Source: Apostichopus japonicus
Taxonomy: Eukaryota > Echinodermata > Holothuroidea > Aspidochirotida > Stichopodidae
Assembly (NCBI RefSeq): GCF_037975245.1
Contig: NC_092572.1
Location: 17,304,269 to 17,368,268, forward strand
Length of the DNA stretch: 64,000 bases
Direction of reading: 5' to 3'
Shown: positions 11,164 to 22,354 of the stretch, in pieces
How the letters are laid out: each line of letters starts with the position of its first letter
Numbering within the stretch: the stretch's first letter is position 1
The notes under the pieces: generated by a model
Seen by the model: the letters and a program-made list of their open reading frames with translations, nothing else
What the model was told of the DNA's origin: nothing
Databases searched by the model: none
Made by a program: the position numbers and the translations under genes

Positions 11164-12248
11164 CAGGCGCGGCGGAACGGAAAAATTATTGGGGGGGCTA
11201 ATGTGTGGACACTATCTAAGCGGAGCGCCACCATCGGTTGGCGCGGAGCGTACAAGAAAATTTTGGTTTTTTTCAAACCCCCAGATGGCCGGAAACGGCA
11301 CTTCCCGAGTGTTTTATGCTTCGAATACCTACCCCTAGAATATGGGTCTCACGCCTGCAATTTCTCAGATTGCACGAAAGTCTGTTAAAACATTGTAATT
11401 TGTATATTCGATGGCGTTTTAAGAGAGTAGCTATTACTCGAAGTGTACTCGCAAAGACGTTTTTGAGTGTAGTAAGGGCAGTGGCGGAGCTAGGGGGATT
11501 GGTCAGGGGGGGGGCAAGAATAGTCTGTAGGGGCGCTTTCGACACTATCTAAGCGGAGCGCCACCACAGGTTGGCGCGGAGCGGTCAGAAAATTTTGAGT
11601 AAAGACACTCCCTAGATTGCAGGAAATCACCCTTTCGGGCCTTACTAATTTGCAGATAAACGGAGAATAAATAGGTGTCGTCGCCATTTTGTCGGAAAAT
11701 TACACCAACAGAATATGACAAATGTCAATAGGTATATGAGAGGGCAATAAAATAGTCAATAATCGCGAATAAGTAAAAAGTAGTGAAAAGCTGAAAAAGG
11801 CGCCAGCAGTCCATTTGAGTCCGTCAGGGGGGGGGGGGCATCCGCCCCTGACTGTATATATGGACGCTCCGCCACTAAGTAAGGGGATGTTGGAGAACTG
11901 GCTGAAATGAGGCAAGTCATTGGCCTAATACAAAGTTGTGTTACGCTTACCGGTACTCACATTAACTTCTTCCACTTTTCACGGGGCGTGAAGACGCGGT
12001 TGGGGTGACAATGTGGTCTATAGCCAGGGGACGGGCCGAGGGTCCCCCAGCAATTACTAAAATTATTACACCTATATAGTATACGTGTGCATCGGACAGA
12101 TCGACAAGTATGCATTGAAAAATGGGCAGATGCACGTTTCGGAACCTTGGTTAATATTGGGGGGGCTTATCATGCATTTGCCCCCTCAACTTTTTCATTG
12201 GGGGGCTGAGCCCCCCCAAGCCCCCCCCCCCCGGTTCCGCCGCCACTG
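11164..12248. mobile_element. hAT non-autonomous element inserted in LINE copy 2
   Basis: Starts CAGGCGCGGCGGAACGG and ends CCGGTTCCGCCGCCACTG. It is flanked by identical 8-bp duplications CTTTAAAA at 11156-11163 and 12249-12256, the hallmark length for hAT transposons, and removing it restores the LINE. It holds the same GACACTATCTAAGCGGAGCG hairpin motif (near 11208) as the smaller hAT MITEs, a nested MITE at 11479-11877, and no transposase frame. Confidence 0.85.
11479..11877. mobile_element. hAT-like MITE, copy 2, nested
   Basis: Begins CAGTGGCGGAGCTAGG and ends GGACGCTCCGCCACTA. Flanked by identical AGTAAGGG at 11471-11478 and 11878-11885. It lies within the larger hAT element, which lies within a LINE. 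Same family as 9863-10234; 399 bp, no coding capacity. Confidence 0.85.
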
Positions 12249-12784
12249 CTTTAAAAGTATATTCAATATCTACGATGGCCCCCCATACGATATCAGCTGT
12301 AAACACGAAATAGACCGTACAATTATCAGTAATGCAACCAGCTTTAACACCAACCCATTAGGATGTCTCAACAAAAACATCCCTCTGCTCAATAAAATAG
12401 ATATGAACAATTGGTATAGTGGCACTAAAACATGCATCCTCCACTGGTCCTGACAACATAAATGACCAAATGCCTAAAAACTCCCCTCCGATATTCATTA
12501 ACTCTCATATTTTCACACTATTTAACGAACTCCTTACACTGGGTTATTTCCCAACCCCATGGAAATCCGCCAAAAAGATTTTAATACCGAAACTAAGTAA
12601 AGACCGCACCAAAATTCAAAACTATCAACCAGTGTAGTCTCCTCCAGCCTTAGGTAAGATTTTCGAAAGAATTATAGATAACAGCACCATAACCCACCTA
12701 GAGCAAATTAATCACCTTTCCCCGTATCAATCGGGCTAATTCCGCGCACGCAAATCTACAATAAACCAAACTTTCTGCTTATCT

Positions 12785-12845
12785 TATTTTTTTAGCCTCT
12801 GAAGAAGATCCTGCTAGGATCGAAACTTTTACACATTCTATTACA
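12785..12845 (+). repeat. Possible 3' scar of a Penelope-like element
   Basis: CTCTGAAGAAGATCCTGC followed by TAGGATCGAAAC resembles the CTGAAGAAG-x-GCGAAA stretch often found just after the GIY-YIG coding region of Penelope-like elements. Only the tail is present. Recognition is by pattern and is weak. Confidence 0.35.
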
Positions 12846-12904
12846 CAGGCTCTCTAGTGGATAAGCAGTTTGCTAACAGTTTTATTTTATTTACATTCTG
12901 CTGA

Positions 12905-13085
12905 TCTATTAGGCAGAACAAAGGTTTGTGAATCCTTTGTTCGTTTTAAAAGTTTTTCGGGTTTCTATTGTTCCTCTGAAGTTGCAAACTGACCAAAAAA
13001 GAGGCCGATAGAGAGCGCTCGGCGCATCTTGCCAGTCATACGTTATTTCAAAGCAGTCAAATCAAACCTTTCTTATTCATAAATG
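12905..13085 (+). repeat. Dispersed repeat shared with the centre of the 9-kb foldback
   Basis: GTTTTTCGG-TTTCTATTGTTC, CTCTGAAGTTGCAAACTGA, GCATCTTGCCAGT-ATACGT and TTTCAAAGCAGTCAAATC occur here and at about 9282-9400 in the same order and orientation. Function unknown. Confidence 0.6.
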
Positions 13086-13159
13086 TTCTCCAGTTTCACG
13101 GTGTTGTTTCCTCGGAAATTGTATGCTCAGCGATAGAAGTGTTCAATGTTTTAATCGTA

Positions 13160-13711
13160 ATTTTTTCTTCAAAAATGGAACGGAGGGTGATAAAATACTG
13201 CCTGATACTGTTGTTTTAACTGGTTGTTGTATATTAACAGTTTTCAACCGCTCCGCGACATGAGCTATGCAGATTCAGGAAACGTTGCCTTGACCATTAC
13301 TTTAGCAACAAGGCAATCAAAAGAATTAAGATCTTTTAAGGACTCAAAAATGTAGAATTTATATTCCAAAATGTTTCAATACCCAGAGAGAACAGTCTTC
13401 CTATGTGAAATAAAGACATACAGATGCTCTATGTATGAGCACATGGACTTCTTTGATCAATTTGAGCAAGAAAAGCAGCTCTGCCACCCCTTTAATAATT
13501 AATGAGTTACATGACATTGTTTTATTTTCACTATGAAACATTTTCACAAGTTACTGCCAAACCTAGAGCCATGTAGTATTAATCACTGAAAAAATGCCAA
13601 TTTTAAGACCATTTGAAATATGAAGTTCAATAAAGGTGTACGTGTTGAGTTATCCTGTTTACAAGTACAGCATTTTGAACATCACCCTCCGTTCCATTTT
13701 GAAGAAAAAAT
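13160..13711. mobile_element. TA-flanked MITE (Tc1/mariner-like)
   Basis: Ends are inverted copies of about 32 bp starting ATTTTTTCTTCAAAAATGG and continuing AACGGAGGGTGAT. TA dinucleotides flank both sides (13158-13159 and 13712-13713). The 552-bp body has no coding frame. TA duplication fits the Tc1/mariner superfamily. Confidence 0.7.
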
Positions 13712-13793
13712 TAGCATTATTTCTCAACAGTTGCTGTGACGCAGTGGTTAGCAAGGGCGTATAGGAACCGGGGGGGCTGGGCTGGATCTAACT

Positions 13794-14548
13794 CAAGGGC
13801 GGCGGAACCGGGGGGCACAGGGGGCACGTGCCCCCCCACTTTTCCTCAGGTTAAAAATGTGCCCTTTTTCTACATAAAAATTTCTAAATAAATAAAGAGT
13901 TTACAAAGCGAAACCCACGTCGAATGAAATATTTCGGGAAGTTTTAAATGTTTACTACCACAGGCGTAGGAGCCCAATTTGATTTGGGGGGGGGGGGGGG
14001 GCTGTAACGACTTGCCCGAAAAACATTACCAAAATTTTTCGCGCGCGTAGCGCGCGTTCAACATGTTAATGTGCATATCATATAGGCATGCAACGGTTAT
14101 TACATCGCATGCCAATAACATACAATCATTTGCCATGTTATAACCCTTCCAAATTGGTTACAATTATTGGGAAAGTCGTTACAATAATAATGATCATAAT
14201 AATATCAGTTTAACCATTGGAAAAAACATAGAAAATTATTTTTCTTTCAGTATTTTGACATATTTCATTTGCTTTCATGCATGTATCGATCGCGTGTGCA
14301 GGGACTTGGACTTTATAATGATTTTCCAATTTCCCAATTTGCACATTAGATATTGCAGTGCTAGTATGCATTGCTTACTTGAGGGGGGGGGGGGGCGTTG
14401 ATGGAGTGATGTGTATACGCAAATAAGATAATACAATAAGAGTTATAAAGGGTACTACATATCAGGCTGCATCAGTCCAATCGAATTTCTGCAAAGTGCC
14501 CTTCGACGTTGGTGCCCCCCCAGATTAAAAGTGCTTCCGCCGCCCTTG
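13794..14548. mobile_element. hAT element with exact 8-bp target duplication
   Basis: Starts CAAGGGCGGCGGAACC and ends GCTTCCGCCGCCCTTG. ATCTAACT flanks it at 13786-13793 and 14549-14556. The centre (about 13961-14290) contains CAGGCGTAGGAGCCC and a segment also found at 29652-29930, so a second repeat is embedded. No transposase frame. Long G runs at 13985-14000 and 14383-14395. Confidence 0.8.
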
Positions 14549-14981
14549 ATCTAACTGCGCCAAAGTTCAATACAGGGGAACTTGAAATGCAGCTATTGGT
14601 CAAGACAAATTGGTGGGGACACGGTATATCATGTCCCCACTGGAACGCCATTTTCATGCTCACTTATATGATGTGATATCTGCTGTTTGCTTAACAAATT
14701 CGAATAATTGAAAAGAGACTGAAATAAATAACTTTGATTTGTTTATTGTGCAATTCCCGACATTCTTTTCATTTCGAAAGACGCAGTTTCAAGTTCAGTA
14801 CACTGAAGGTTTCGATTCTCTATCTGCCTTCAGTTTAGGTAAGATCTTGGGATATTCATCCCTAGATATCGCTGGATATTGCTAGAAATCCATACAGCAA
14901 AGTGTTCTTGGTATTTTTCGGGCCTGATCTTGGGAAATTGCAAAATCGTGAGTGGTTACACTCCATTTAGGTCAGTGCACG

Positions 14982-16590
14982 TATGGCAAGCTGTTTTAAC
15001 ATTTACCTCGCAATTCGACTGAAGTCGAATAATTCAATATCACTTAAGCAGAATACTATTTAACTTACGTGGAATTCTATTTCACTTAAGTGGAATACCA
15101 TTCCACTTAAGCTTAATTGTATTTTACTTAAGCTGAATTCATCAACTTGTCACTGCATCTTACTTAAGCTAAATCTATTTCACTTAAGGGGATTGTATTT
15201 CACTTAGGTGGAAATGCATTTCACTTAAGTGGAATTGTATTCTACTTAAGTGGATACAATTCCACTTAAGTGGAATGTCCATTCTATTTCACTTAAGTGG
15301 AATACAATTCCACTTAAGTGGAAATGCATTCCATTTAAGTGAAATGTGATTGGATAGTCTATTTCACTTAAGTGGAATGTGATTGGCTAGTCTATTCCAC
15401 TTAAGTGGAATGTGATTGGCTAGTACATTCAACGCCAAACTTTGCCCATGCCTTTGCGCGCCATTATAAACAACTTGCCGCGATACGTGTACGTACGTGG
15501 TGTTGATATGTGCACAAAGAATATTGGCTGTCCATCGGGATCCAGCTAGCACTTAACATCCGTGCAAGGTGAGTACGTACGTACCTGACCTGGTACCTGA
15601 CGAATACCATTACCAAAATAAAGCCATGACATATACATTATAAGTGGTTGGAGCTACAGCCGAAAACGCATTCACAAGGGCAAGAGAACGCATTACTTTT
15701 TTTTAATTTTGAATGGAATCTTTTATTTCGTCAAAAGTTTCACTATCTAAAAAGTTACGAATACTGCCTATGTTACTTTAACAAGATGTAAGTCACCTCT
15801 GTTGTGCATCATACTGATTGTTCCCCTGTGCAAGTGAGGGAACAACACTTTGTCTCTAACAACAACAATTATTTGATCGCATTCCAGCAATGTTTAGATG
15901 TGAATGATTAGCCATAGCCATGATGTACACGTGCAACGAGGATCGACTACATCATCATATGTGATGAGCAATTGAATGCGTTACCACGAACATTACCCTA
16001 AATTGTATTTATATATAAGAAGCATATCAACACTTCCACTTAAGTGGAATTGTATTTTACTTAAGCAGAATAGAATTCCACTTAAGTGAAATTGACGAGC
16101 AAAAGATATTATTCCACTTAAGTGAAATTGTATTCCACTTAAGTGGAATACAATTCGACTTAAGTGGAAATACATTCCACTTAAGTGGAATTGTATTTCA
16201 CTTAAGTGGAAATGCATTTCACTTAAGTGGAATTGTATTCCACTTAAGTGAAATAGATGGGCTATTTAGCTTAAGTGAAATGTTATTCCACTTAAGTGGA
16301 AATGTATTCCACTTAAGTGAAATACAATTCCACTTAAGTGGAATGCATTTCCACTGAAGTGAAATACAATTCCACTTAAGTGGGAGGCATATCCACTTAA
16401 GTGAAATAGAAATGTCCATTTCCACTTAAGAGAAATGGAATTCTACTTAAGGGATATTGAATTCCACGTAAGTGGAATACATTTTACTGAAGTGGAATAA
16501 CATTTCACTTAAGTAGAATGTATTCCACTTAAGTGAAATGTATTCGACTTAAGTCTAATTGCGAGGTAAATGTTAAAAGGGCTTGCCATA
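14982..16590. mobile_element. Inverted-repeat element packed with ACTTAAGT palindromes
   Basis: Terminal inverted repeats of about 35 bp begin TATGGCAAGC and contain TTTTAACATTTACCTCGCA; TGCACG flanks both ends (14976-14981 and 16591-16596). Inside each end lies a block (about 15010-15440 and 16030-16560) with roughly 34 CTTAAG sites, mostly as (T/C)CACTTAAGTG(G/A). In the most regular stretch (about 16140-16250) they recur every 21 bp, close to two helical turns. The middle (15440-16010) is unique and has no convincing gene; open frames over the palindromes are repeat by-products. A 6-bp duplication and these subterminal arrays match no family I can name with confidence. Confidence 0.75.
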
Positions 16591-17120
16591 TGCACGACCT
16601 CTAGCATCACTAATACACAGCCCGATCACTAGACTCGTTATCTATCGATGAAGTGGTGTGTTGCCGGATTTTGTCAAGGTTTTGGTACTACGGGCGAAGG
16701 TTATTGTTTAAGTTTTGTAACCCATCGGGAAGCGATAAGAGGGGTGGGGTGTAGGGGTTGTGGGGGGTGGGTGGTGGGGCATTTTCACGCAGATTGAAAC
16801 AATCTCAAGAAGTGATAGGTGCGTCCGCCTGCCCCCCCCCCCCCCCCACACACTACATGACATTCACAGGAGATGTGCTCAATTCTCCAATCACATGCGG
16901 AATTTATTTTTAGATTCATTGTATGAGTTCAGTACAAGGTTTAGGGTAACAATTAGCATTCAGGTCAGAGTATAACATTTTATCTCTGGATGGTAGTGTT
17001 GCATCTAAGGACATATGTCTAGTGCAGTTCGCATATAGATCCTGGTCTAATACCGAAATGCATCATGTTCCCGACGACTCGGTCGAGTTCGAGACCAGCC
17101 ACAGTTGGTTTCATAGCACA
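16591..17120. other. No gene recognised; GT- and C-rich patches
   Basis: Contains a GGGGTGGGGTGTAGGGG-like patch at 16740-16780 and a C run at 16832-16847. No supported coding frame. Confidence 0.4.
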
Positions 17121-17130
17121 ATTGTACAAT

Positions 17131-17137
<7 letters not shown>

Positions 17138-17227
<90 letters not shown>

Positions 17228-17252
17228 GAGTAGAAAAGCTTACATATATATA

Positions 17253-17292
<40 letters not shown>

Positions 17293-17400
17293 GAGTAGAA
17301 AAGTAAGTAGAAAAGCTTACATATATATACAGTTTATATATATATATATATATATAGATATATATATATATAAATATTTACATATATATATGTACATATA
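17138..17400. repeat. (TA)n microsatellite with an interrupting duplicated spacer
   Basis: Long TA runs are broken by two copies of GTATATGAGTAGAAAAG...CTTACATATATACAG (about 17222-17260 and 17286-17336), so a longer repeat unit has been duplicated within the TA tract. Confidence 0.85.
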
Positions 17401-17567
17401 GATAGGGAGTACTCTATTCGATTAAGCCCAAAAGGGTTTCTTAGTTGACTTCCTTTCACATTTTCTACTTATTTGTACTTTCATTGTCTTGTTCACCTTG
17501 TAATACTATGTGATGAAACAAATAATAATAATAAATATATCTTTTAAGAAGCTGCAACATCGGTGGC

Positions 17568-17785
17568 TCAAAAAGTTTGTGATCCTGAAAGTTTGAGACC
17601 GGCAGGTCTTTCTGGTAGCTGGATCCAATCACTTTCCAATTCTTCTTCAACTTTAGTCCTATTTCTAATCTCTTCGGGGGAAACTTCCATCAGCTTGTCA
17701 TTTTGGATTGATGAAGCGTTCGGCACGTCGCTACCAGAATTGGAACAAACTTTTCTGTCTTCTTCTGCCTTCAGGAGGTTATCGT
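17568..17785 (-). CDS. Last exon candidate of an unidentified LIR-like protein
   Basis: On the minus strand an acceptor GGCTTACCAG precedes a 72-codon frame ending at TGA (17568-17570). It begins DNLLKAEEDRKVCSNSGS, passes through MEVSPEEIRNRTKVEEELE and ends SDWIQLPERPAGLKLSGSQTF with a break-free frame. The acidic composition and a QLPERP motif shared with the neighbouring exon (MEQLPERPPEDF) support coding. E-S-D-W-I-Q-L fits an LC3-interacting region (acidic residues, then W-x-x-L). The first two bases complete the codon left by a donor GTTAAG at 17830, but that intron would be only 45 nt, so this may be an alternative last exon. Protein not identified. Confidence 0.6.
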
Positions 17786-17825
17786 CTGGTAAGCCTTTCC
17801 TGATCTGGTAAGAGTTAGACTGTAC

Positions 17826-18019
17826 TTAACTCGGAGGTGAGATGGAGGCTTTCATGTCCATAATGAGACTAGAGTAGGGATCTGAATCGGCTACAGGGGC
17901 TTGGGATTCCAATTTATTGTCTCTGTCTGATGTTTCGTCATCTTCCCAAGTCTCTTCCAAATTAAAGTCTTCTGGAGGTCTCTCGGGGAGCTGTTCCATG
18001 GTGGACACCATAGGTGGTT
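17826..18019 (-). CDS. Exon of the same unidentified acidic protein
   Basis: Acceptor TTATGGACAG precedes AACCACC; the first two bases complete a codon opened by the G that ends the exon at 22226, giving Glu. The frame reads PPMVSTMEQLPERPPEDFNL, then EETWEDDETSDRDNKLES and SSLIMDMKASISPPS, with a stop TAA at 17826-17828. A donor GTTAAG overlaps the stop, so splicing to 17785 would bypass it. Strongly acidic and serine-rich, probably disordered. The frame upstream of 18019 is hydrophobic intron sequence and is excluded. Confidence 0.68.
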
Positions 18020-20610
18020 CTGTCCATAAAAGAGTATGAAAGAAAATTACTAGATAGGAATACACAAGCCATGTAGACGTAAGAACTCTGCATAAAGTGT
18101 AGATCATGCATGTTACATTTGAAGACTCGAATGAGTCAACGATAGCCAATAATTTTAAGGGCGAAAACGGATTGCTTTGGGTGATAGGAGGGGGTGGGGG
18201 ATTAAAACTTTCTTGGTGGGAGGGAGTCAGAGCCACAGACAGAGATCTAAGAACATTTAATGATTTCGCTAACTTATGTAATGTCAGAAATGTCAATTTT
18301 TTTTTTTTTATTATAACCCATCTTATCTACTAGTGAAATGTCTAGTATTGTTGTATCAACTACAGTAGTTAGAGAATATTATTATAACATGTAAAAAAAA
18401 AATGTAAAAGTTTTTGATTGCAATAGATTTACAAGCTATATTACAATGGAAAGACATGAAGCAAAAATTCATAAAAAAGATGACTTTAGAAACAAAGTTT
18501 AACAAACCTCAGTTAATTTGTTGTGAACGGTTGAAAAACAGCGTTATCAGACCAGGCTGGATTTTTTATGCCACTTTTAATTTGTAAGGGAACGACCCAT
18601 TAATTTGCCGAGGTTCATCTGTTTAGAGTGACAAGACTATTTAGTCTAATACTTTAACCATTTAGCTGAGTTCCTCAGATCCAGCACAAAATCACAAAAA
18701 GATATTTACCTGTCTCAAATGACATGTTTACAGTGGTAGTACAAATTTGTCAACTTTTGGATAGATGGTGTTTAATTTTCTTTCAATGGGTGCAAGGGTG
18801 TTGTTGTTTTAATATCAAGTTAAAGGAACATGCTTTGGTTGAGTGAGAATTTATGTAAAGCAATGGGTTAACAAAATTTAACATTAACATTAAAGCATGT
18901 TCTAGAAGAGCTGATAACATCATCAAGTTAGCCTTTAAAGGAACATATCGGAGGTTTAGCATATTTTAACAGTGAATAGCTTGGAACTGGATCAGCAGTG
19001 TGTGAGTGTAAAATCTCAAATTAACCTTGTTCTGGTGGACTACGACATTATTGTGTCTAAAATTCAGCCTACATTTTTCATTTAGGTAGATACTGAAGAA
19101 GTGACGGATATGAAGTCATGCTGTCGAGGAAGGAAACATTTCTTTTACAATTTTATTAATTCTCATTCTCATTTCATTATCTGACAATAACACGGATGGA
19201 GAAATGTACTACATCTCAAACCTGCACATAATAAGAAAGCAAAGCCAGAATATTAAACTGGAGGGTGGAGTGGAGGCAATAAGTAAGTGTTTACTATTTT
19301 GAATACATGTGCTGAAAGTTTCTCCATTTTGTTTATCATTATATTGATGATAACACTAGAGTTTCTGTTAATGGAAAAAAAATGCCCAGTATCTTTGCAC
19401 TTGTGTAGCAAGTCAGTCAATTTCATAGCAAGATTCGCTCGGGTAAATGGAGCAACAGAGTTCGGAGTGGGTTTAGTGGTACTGGATATGTGTTTTGGTG
19501 GGGTTACAGACAAAATCTAAGAGATGGGGAATCTAGGTCCCACCCCTGGCTGCATCCAAACAGCAAAATACTAAGTAACTAGGTGTTAATTTACACATAA
19601 ATAACAGGTCTTTAATTGAGATGGAGAACAACACACAATAACTGCAATGTTCCTAAATATTCCGCTAAAACCCGCCCCCCCCTCTCCCATCCTCCCAGAC
19701 CAATTCTCTCCTAGTCTCATTACGTGTAGGGTTTCCAGAAAGATCTGGCCTGACCCGGCGTTAATTTTGTTACAACCTTTTTCAAGATTTTCCTCTAAAT
19801 ATATTTATATTTATATCTCTGAGATTATAGGAAAAGATTATCACTGCACAGAACAAAGCCTTATTTGTCAAAACAAACGTGACACAATGCACATACAATT
19901 TAAGGGAAACCCCCCCCCCCTCCCCCAAAAAATAATGAACAGTAGCATATGGCAAAACTTATGGCAGGTATAATATTGTTTCCAATACACTAGTAACTGC
20001 CCATCTACTTTGATGATGGGTAAAAAGAGCAATTTGCTTTGCGTGAATACTTATTCAGTTCTAGGAAAAAAGGAAGGAGCTTGTTATCCTTACAATATTC
20101 ACCCAAAAAAAATACTTTACGCTAAATCTGAGGACGAAGTAAATAAACTTGATGTATTCTTTATGTCACAGCAGATACAAGTCCCTATTGTATTGCCTTA
20201 TGTATCACTTGAGTGACTCTGATTGGCACAAGCTAGATTGAACCTGCCTTGAAGGTAGTAGCTTTATCCCTTTGTGTCCTGTATATTTGTCTTGTTTGTG
20301 TCTTGTTTTGTGTTATGTATTGTTTTGAGCAGTACATGGTATGCATTCATTTCAGAGTTGGAGAATATTCCTCACTTGACTCCCAGGGTTTGAAAGGTAC
20401 AGTTGTACAAGATTGGCTGTGTCCTCTGTGGGCGTGGTGTGTGGTTATTATTGCTGTTGTGGTAAGACCCTGTGAGGGCACTAAGTTGTATTCAGGCTTG
20501 TTGAGATGCTTGAAGCTTAGCCTGCGAGGCCAACATTTTATATGCAAAAAAACATATATTATTTATTGTCACCACCTCAGTTAATTTGACCAGTAACCGG
20601 TTCTGTGTGG

Positions 20611-21320
20611 ATGTATCGTGGCGCCAGTCTGTACCTGGAGAGCAAGTCAAAGCCCAGTGAAGTAAGTCACATTATTTATCCTTGTTATGTGGGGAATGAT
20701 GTTTCAAGGTATTAGAATTATTTATTCTATTCATTGCTTATTGAAGTGTCACTGTTATTGTGGGGGTTTGTATCCTGACCTAGGTAACTTTGGCTCTAGC
20801 CTAGGGGATATGTCAATAATACTTAGTAATATGTGTTACAAGATAATGCAATCAGGGATCACTTTAGAGAGGAAAATTGTGTCTTGGGGTATGGAATGAT
20901 ATTTTAGATACATAGATTATGTTCTAGAATAATCCTGGCCATTGAAGCTGCCCTAGGGGTAGAGATAGTATGCATATAGTAAGTGTTGTATTGGAGCAGT
21001 TAGTGGGGGCATTATAGAATTGGGAGCCTTGTGATTATTTAGGACTTGGTGGTGGGTTTATGTAATTATTTATGTTATTATACATGTTATGCATTTTCAA
21101 TATCCCAAAGGGAAATTCACATCTGCAGGAAGATTCACTGTGGTTAGGGTTCATCTTACAAATACCCTTGGGATAATTCCAGAGCATGTATTTAGACAAA
21201 ATACTAGTTAACATATTTTGTACCCTGCAGTTCTCGACAATCATCAGCGGAGCAAGAGAGACAAGGGGTGCTGGCCTAAAGAGAAAGTGGCCCAAAAGAC
21301 GGGAGTTGGTGAAACAGTGA
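20611..21320 (+). other. Possible two-exon small ORF, speculative
   Basis: ATG at 20611 opens 17 codons (MYRGASLYLESKSKPSE) to a good donor GTAAGT at 20662, phase 0. An acceptor TTTTGTACCCTGCAG at 21230 opens 29 codons, FSTIISGARETRGAG then KRKWPKRRELVKQ, and a TGA at 21318-21320. Together this is a basic 46-residue peptide. Both splice sites are good, but there is no family match and chance is likely. It lies on the opposite strand inside the intron above. Confidence 0.2.
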
Positions 21321-21471
21321 CAGCAACCTGAAGCTTACCAAACTTTTGGATTGAAATTGTCATTTGAAGACGTGAAAAGAGATTTCTAGAATTAATTTCT
21401 AGAATTTCCTAATGCTATAATTCTAGTATTCCCTAATTTGTGATTTATATGAAGGGTGTAATTTCATGAAG

Positions 21472-21615
21472 GGGTGTTTCAGTCGGTAATTGTATCACTA
21501 TATTTTTCTGTTCTATACACCCACATGTCCGAGTTCTATATGAACGGGTGTTTCAGTCGGTAATTGTATCACTATATTTTTCTGTTCTATACACCCACAT
21601 GTCCGAGTTCTTTAT
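21472..21615. repeat. 74-bp tandem duplication
   Basis: GGGTGTTTCAGTCGGTAATTG through CATGTCCGAGTTCT occurs at 21472 and again at 21546 with almost no change, which indicates a recent duplication. Confidence 0.9.
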
Positions 21616-22225
21616 GGAGTCAAGTACCTAGCTGTTATCCTCGCCTTAATTAACAAAGTTAGCATCATTCCCGTGTTGGTCAGGGGAACAGTGACACTTT
21701 AACCTTCTGAAAATTCCACTCTCCTCAACTCTGTTGTACTCCATCGCCTTCGGTAAGACTGAATATTACTAAGTGATATTCCATCACGGTTAGGGATACT
21801 TCTTTCTGGGGGTGGGGTGGGGATGGCGGGTACAAAAAATTTAACAACTGCACTCATTCAATACAAAAACTTGGCATCAATTCCATATAAGTTAGGTAAC
21901 ATTCTCGCTTGTGAACTACCATAAATAGAACATTTTAACCAAATTTAAACATCCCTGATTTAGGCTTGACACTCCTGCTAAACGCACTCGGGTTTATTTA
22001 GCAGCGAAGTAAATCTTTGTACGCAAGACAGACTCATTGGTTAGTTTTGAAATTCATTCCAACTTTCTTCGCACATGACCATATCTGTGACCCGCTCGCA
22101 AACAATAGTCCTACAACCCATTGTCTCCAGCATACTGCTACCAATAATTTTATACAATGCGAGCATCATATCCATCTTGTACTCTCAACGTACCAAACCC
22201 AAAAGGAAGAAACTTGAAAATGTAC

Positions 22226-22346
22226 CTGGCTCTTTCTCCTTCTGTACGGCTTTATGAGATTGAACGACCCTTTGACCTAGCATCTTGATCTCTGCTAACA
22301 GTCTCTTCACGGAATCCTCTGATTTTACTACGCTGTCCTTCAACGT
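22226..22346 (-). CDS. Coiled-coil exon of the unidentified LIR-like protein
   Basis: Acceptor CTTTCTGCTTAG precedes a 121-nt exon ending in a donor GTACAT at 22225. It reads TLKDSVVKSEDSVKRLLAEI then KMLGQRVVQSHKAVQKEKEP and leaves one base, matching the phase at 18019. Spaced leucine, valine and isoleucine residues with charged partners suggest a short amphipathic or coiled-coil helix. The frame before it (exon 24194-24325) ends in phase 2 while this exon opens in phase 0, so a small exon between them is probably missing from the model. Confidence 0.7.
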
Positions 22347-22354
22347 CTAAGCAG

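Larger units (their letters stand above)
10347..12775 (+). mobile_element. Jockey-type LINE, decayed copy 2 (interrupted)
   Basis: From the ATAGTCCCCCAAATGAGCCC block onward it follows copy 1 (which has the block near 37): endonuclease remnants (about 10430-10690), an intermediate region to 11163, then resuming at 12257 with TATTCAATATC and RT blocks to about 12775. The gap is exactly the hAT insertion 11164-12248 plus one target copy. It stops at the point equivalent to about 1530 in copy 1, so the 3' half is missing. Confidence 0.75.
18020..22225 (-). other. Large intron of the minus-strand gene
   Basis: About 4.2 kb between two phase-matched exons. It holds homopolymers, a 74-bp tandem duplication (21472-21615) and a possible plus-strand two-exon reading frame (20611-21320). 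No transposon with clear ends was recognised. Confidence 0.55.

Noticed and set aside
15993-16425. Open frames rich in HLSG-x-FHLS and SLKWN repeats on the minus strand
   Set aside because: They are translations of the ACTTAAGT palindromic repeat; both strands and several frames give similar chains.
19068-19130. Plus-strand exon candidate after TTTTTCATTTAG (VDTEEVTDMKSCCRG...)
   Set aside because: Acceptor is good, but the frame soon turns hydrophobic and His-rich without a donor, and it lies opposite a supported intron.
20250-20625. Possible LTR ending at TGGCGCC, which looks like a Lys-type primer site
   Set aside because: No TG...CA ends, no second copy and no gag or pol downstream; the match is only seven bases.
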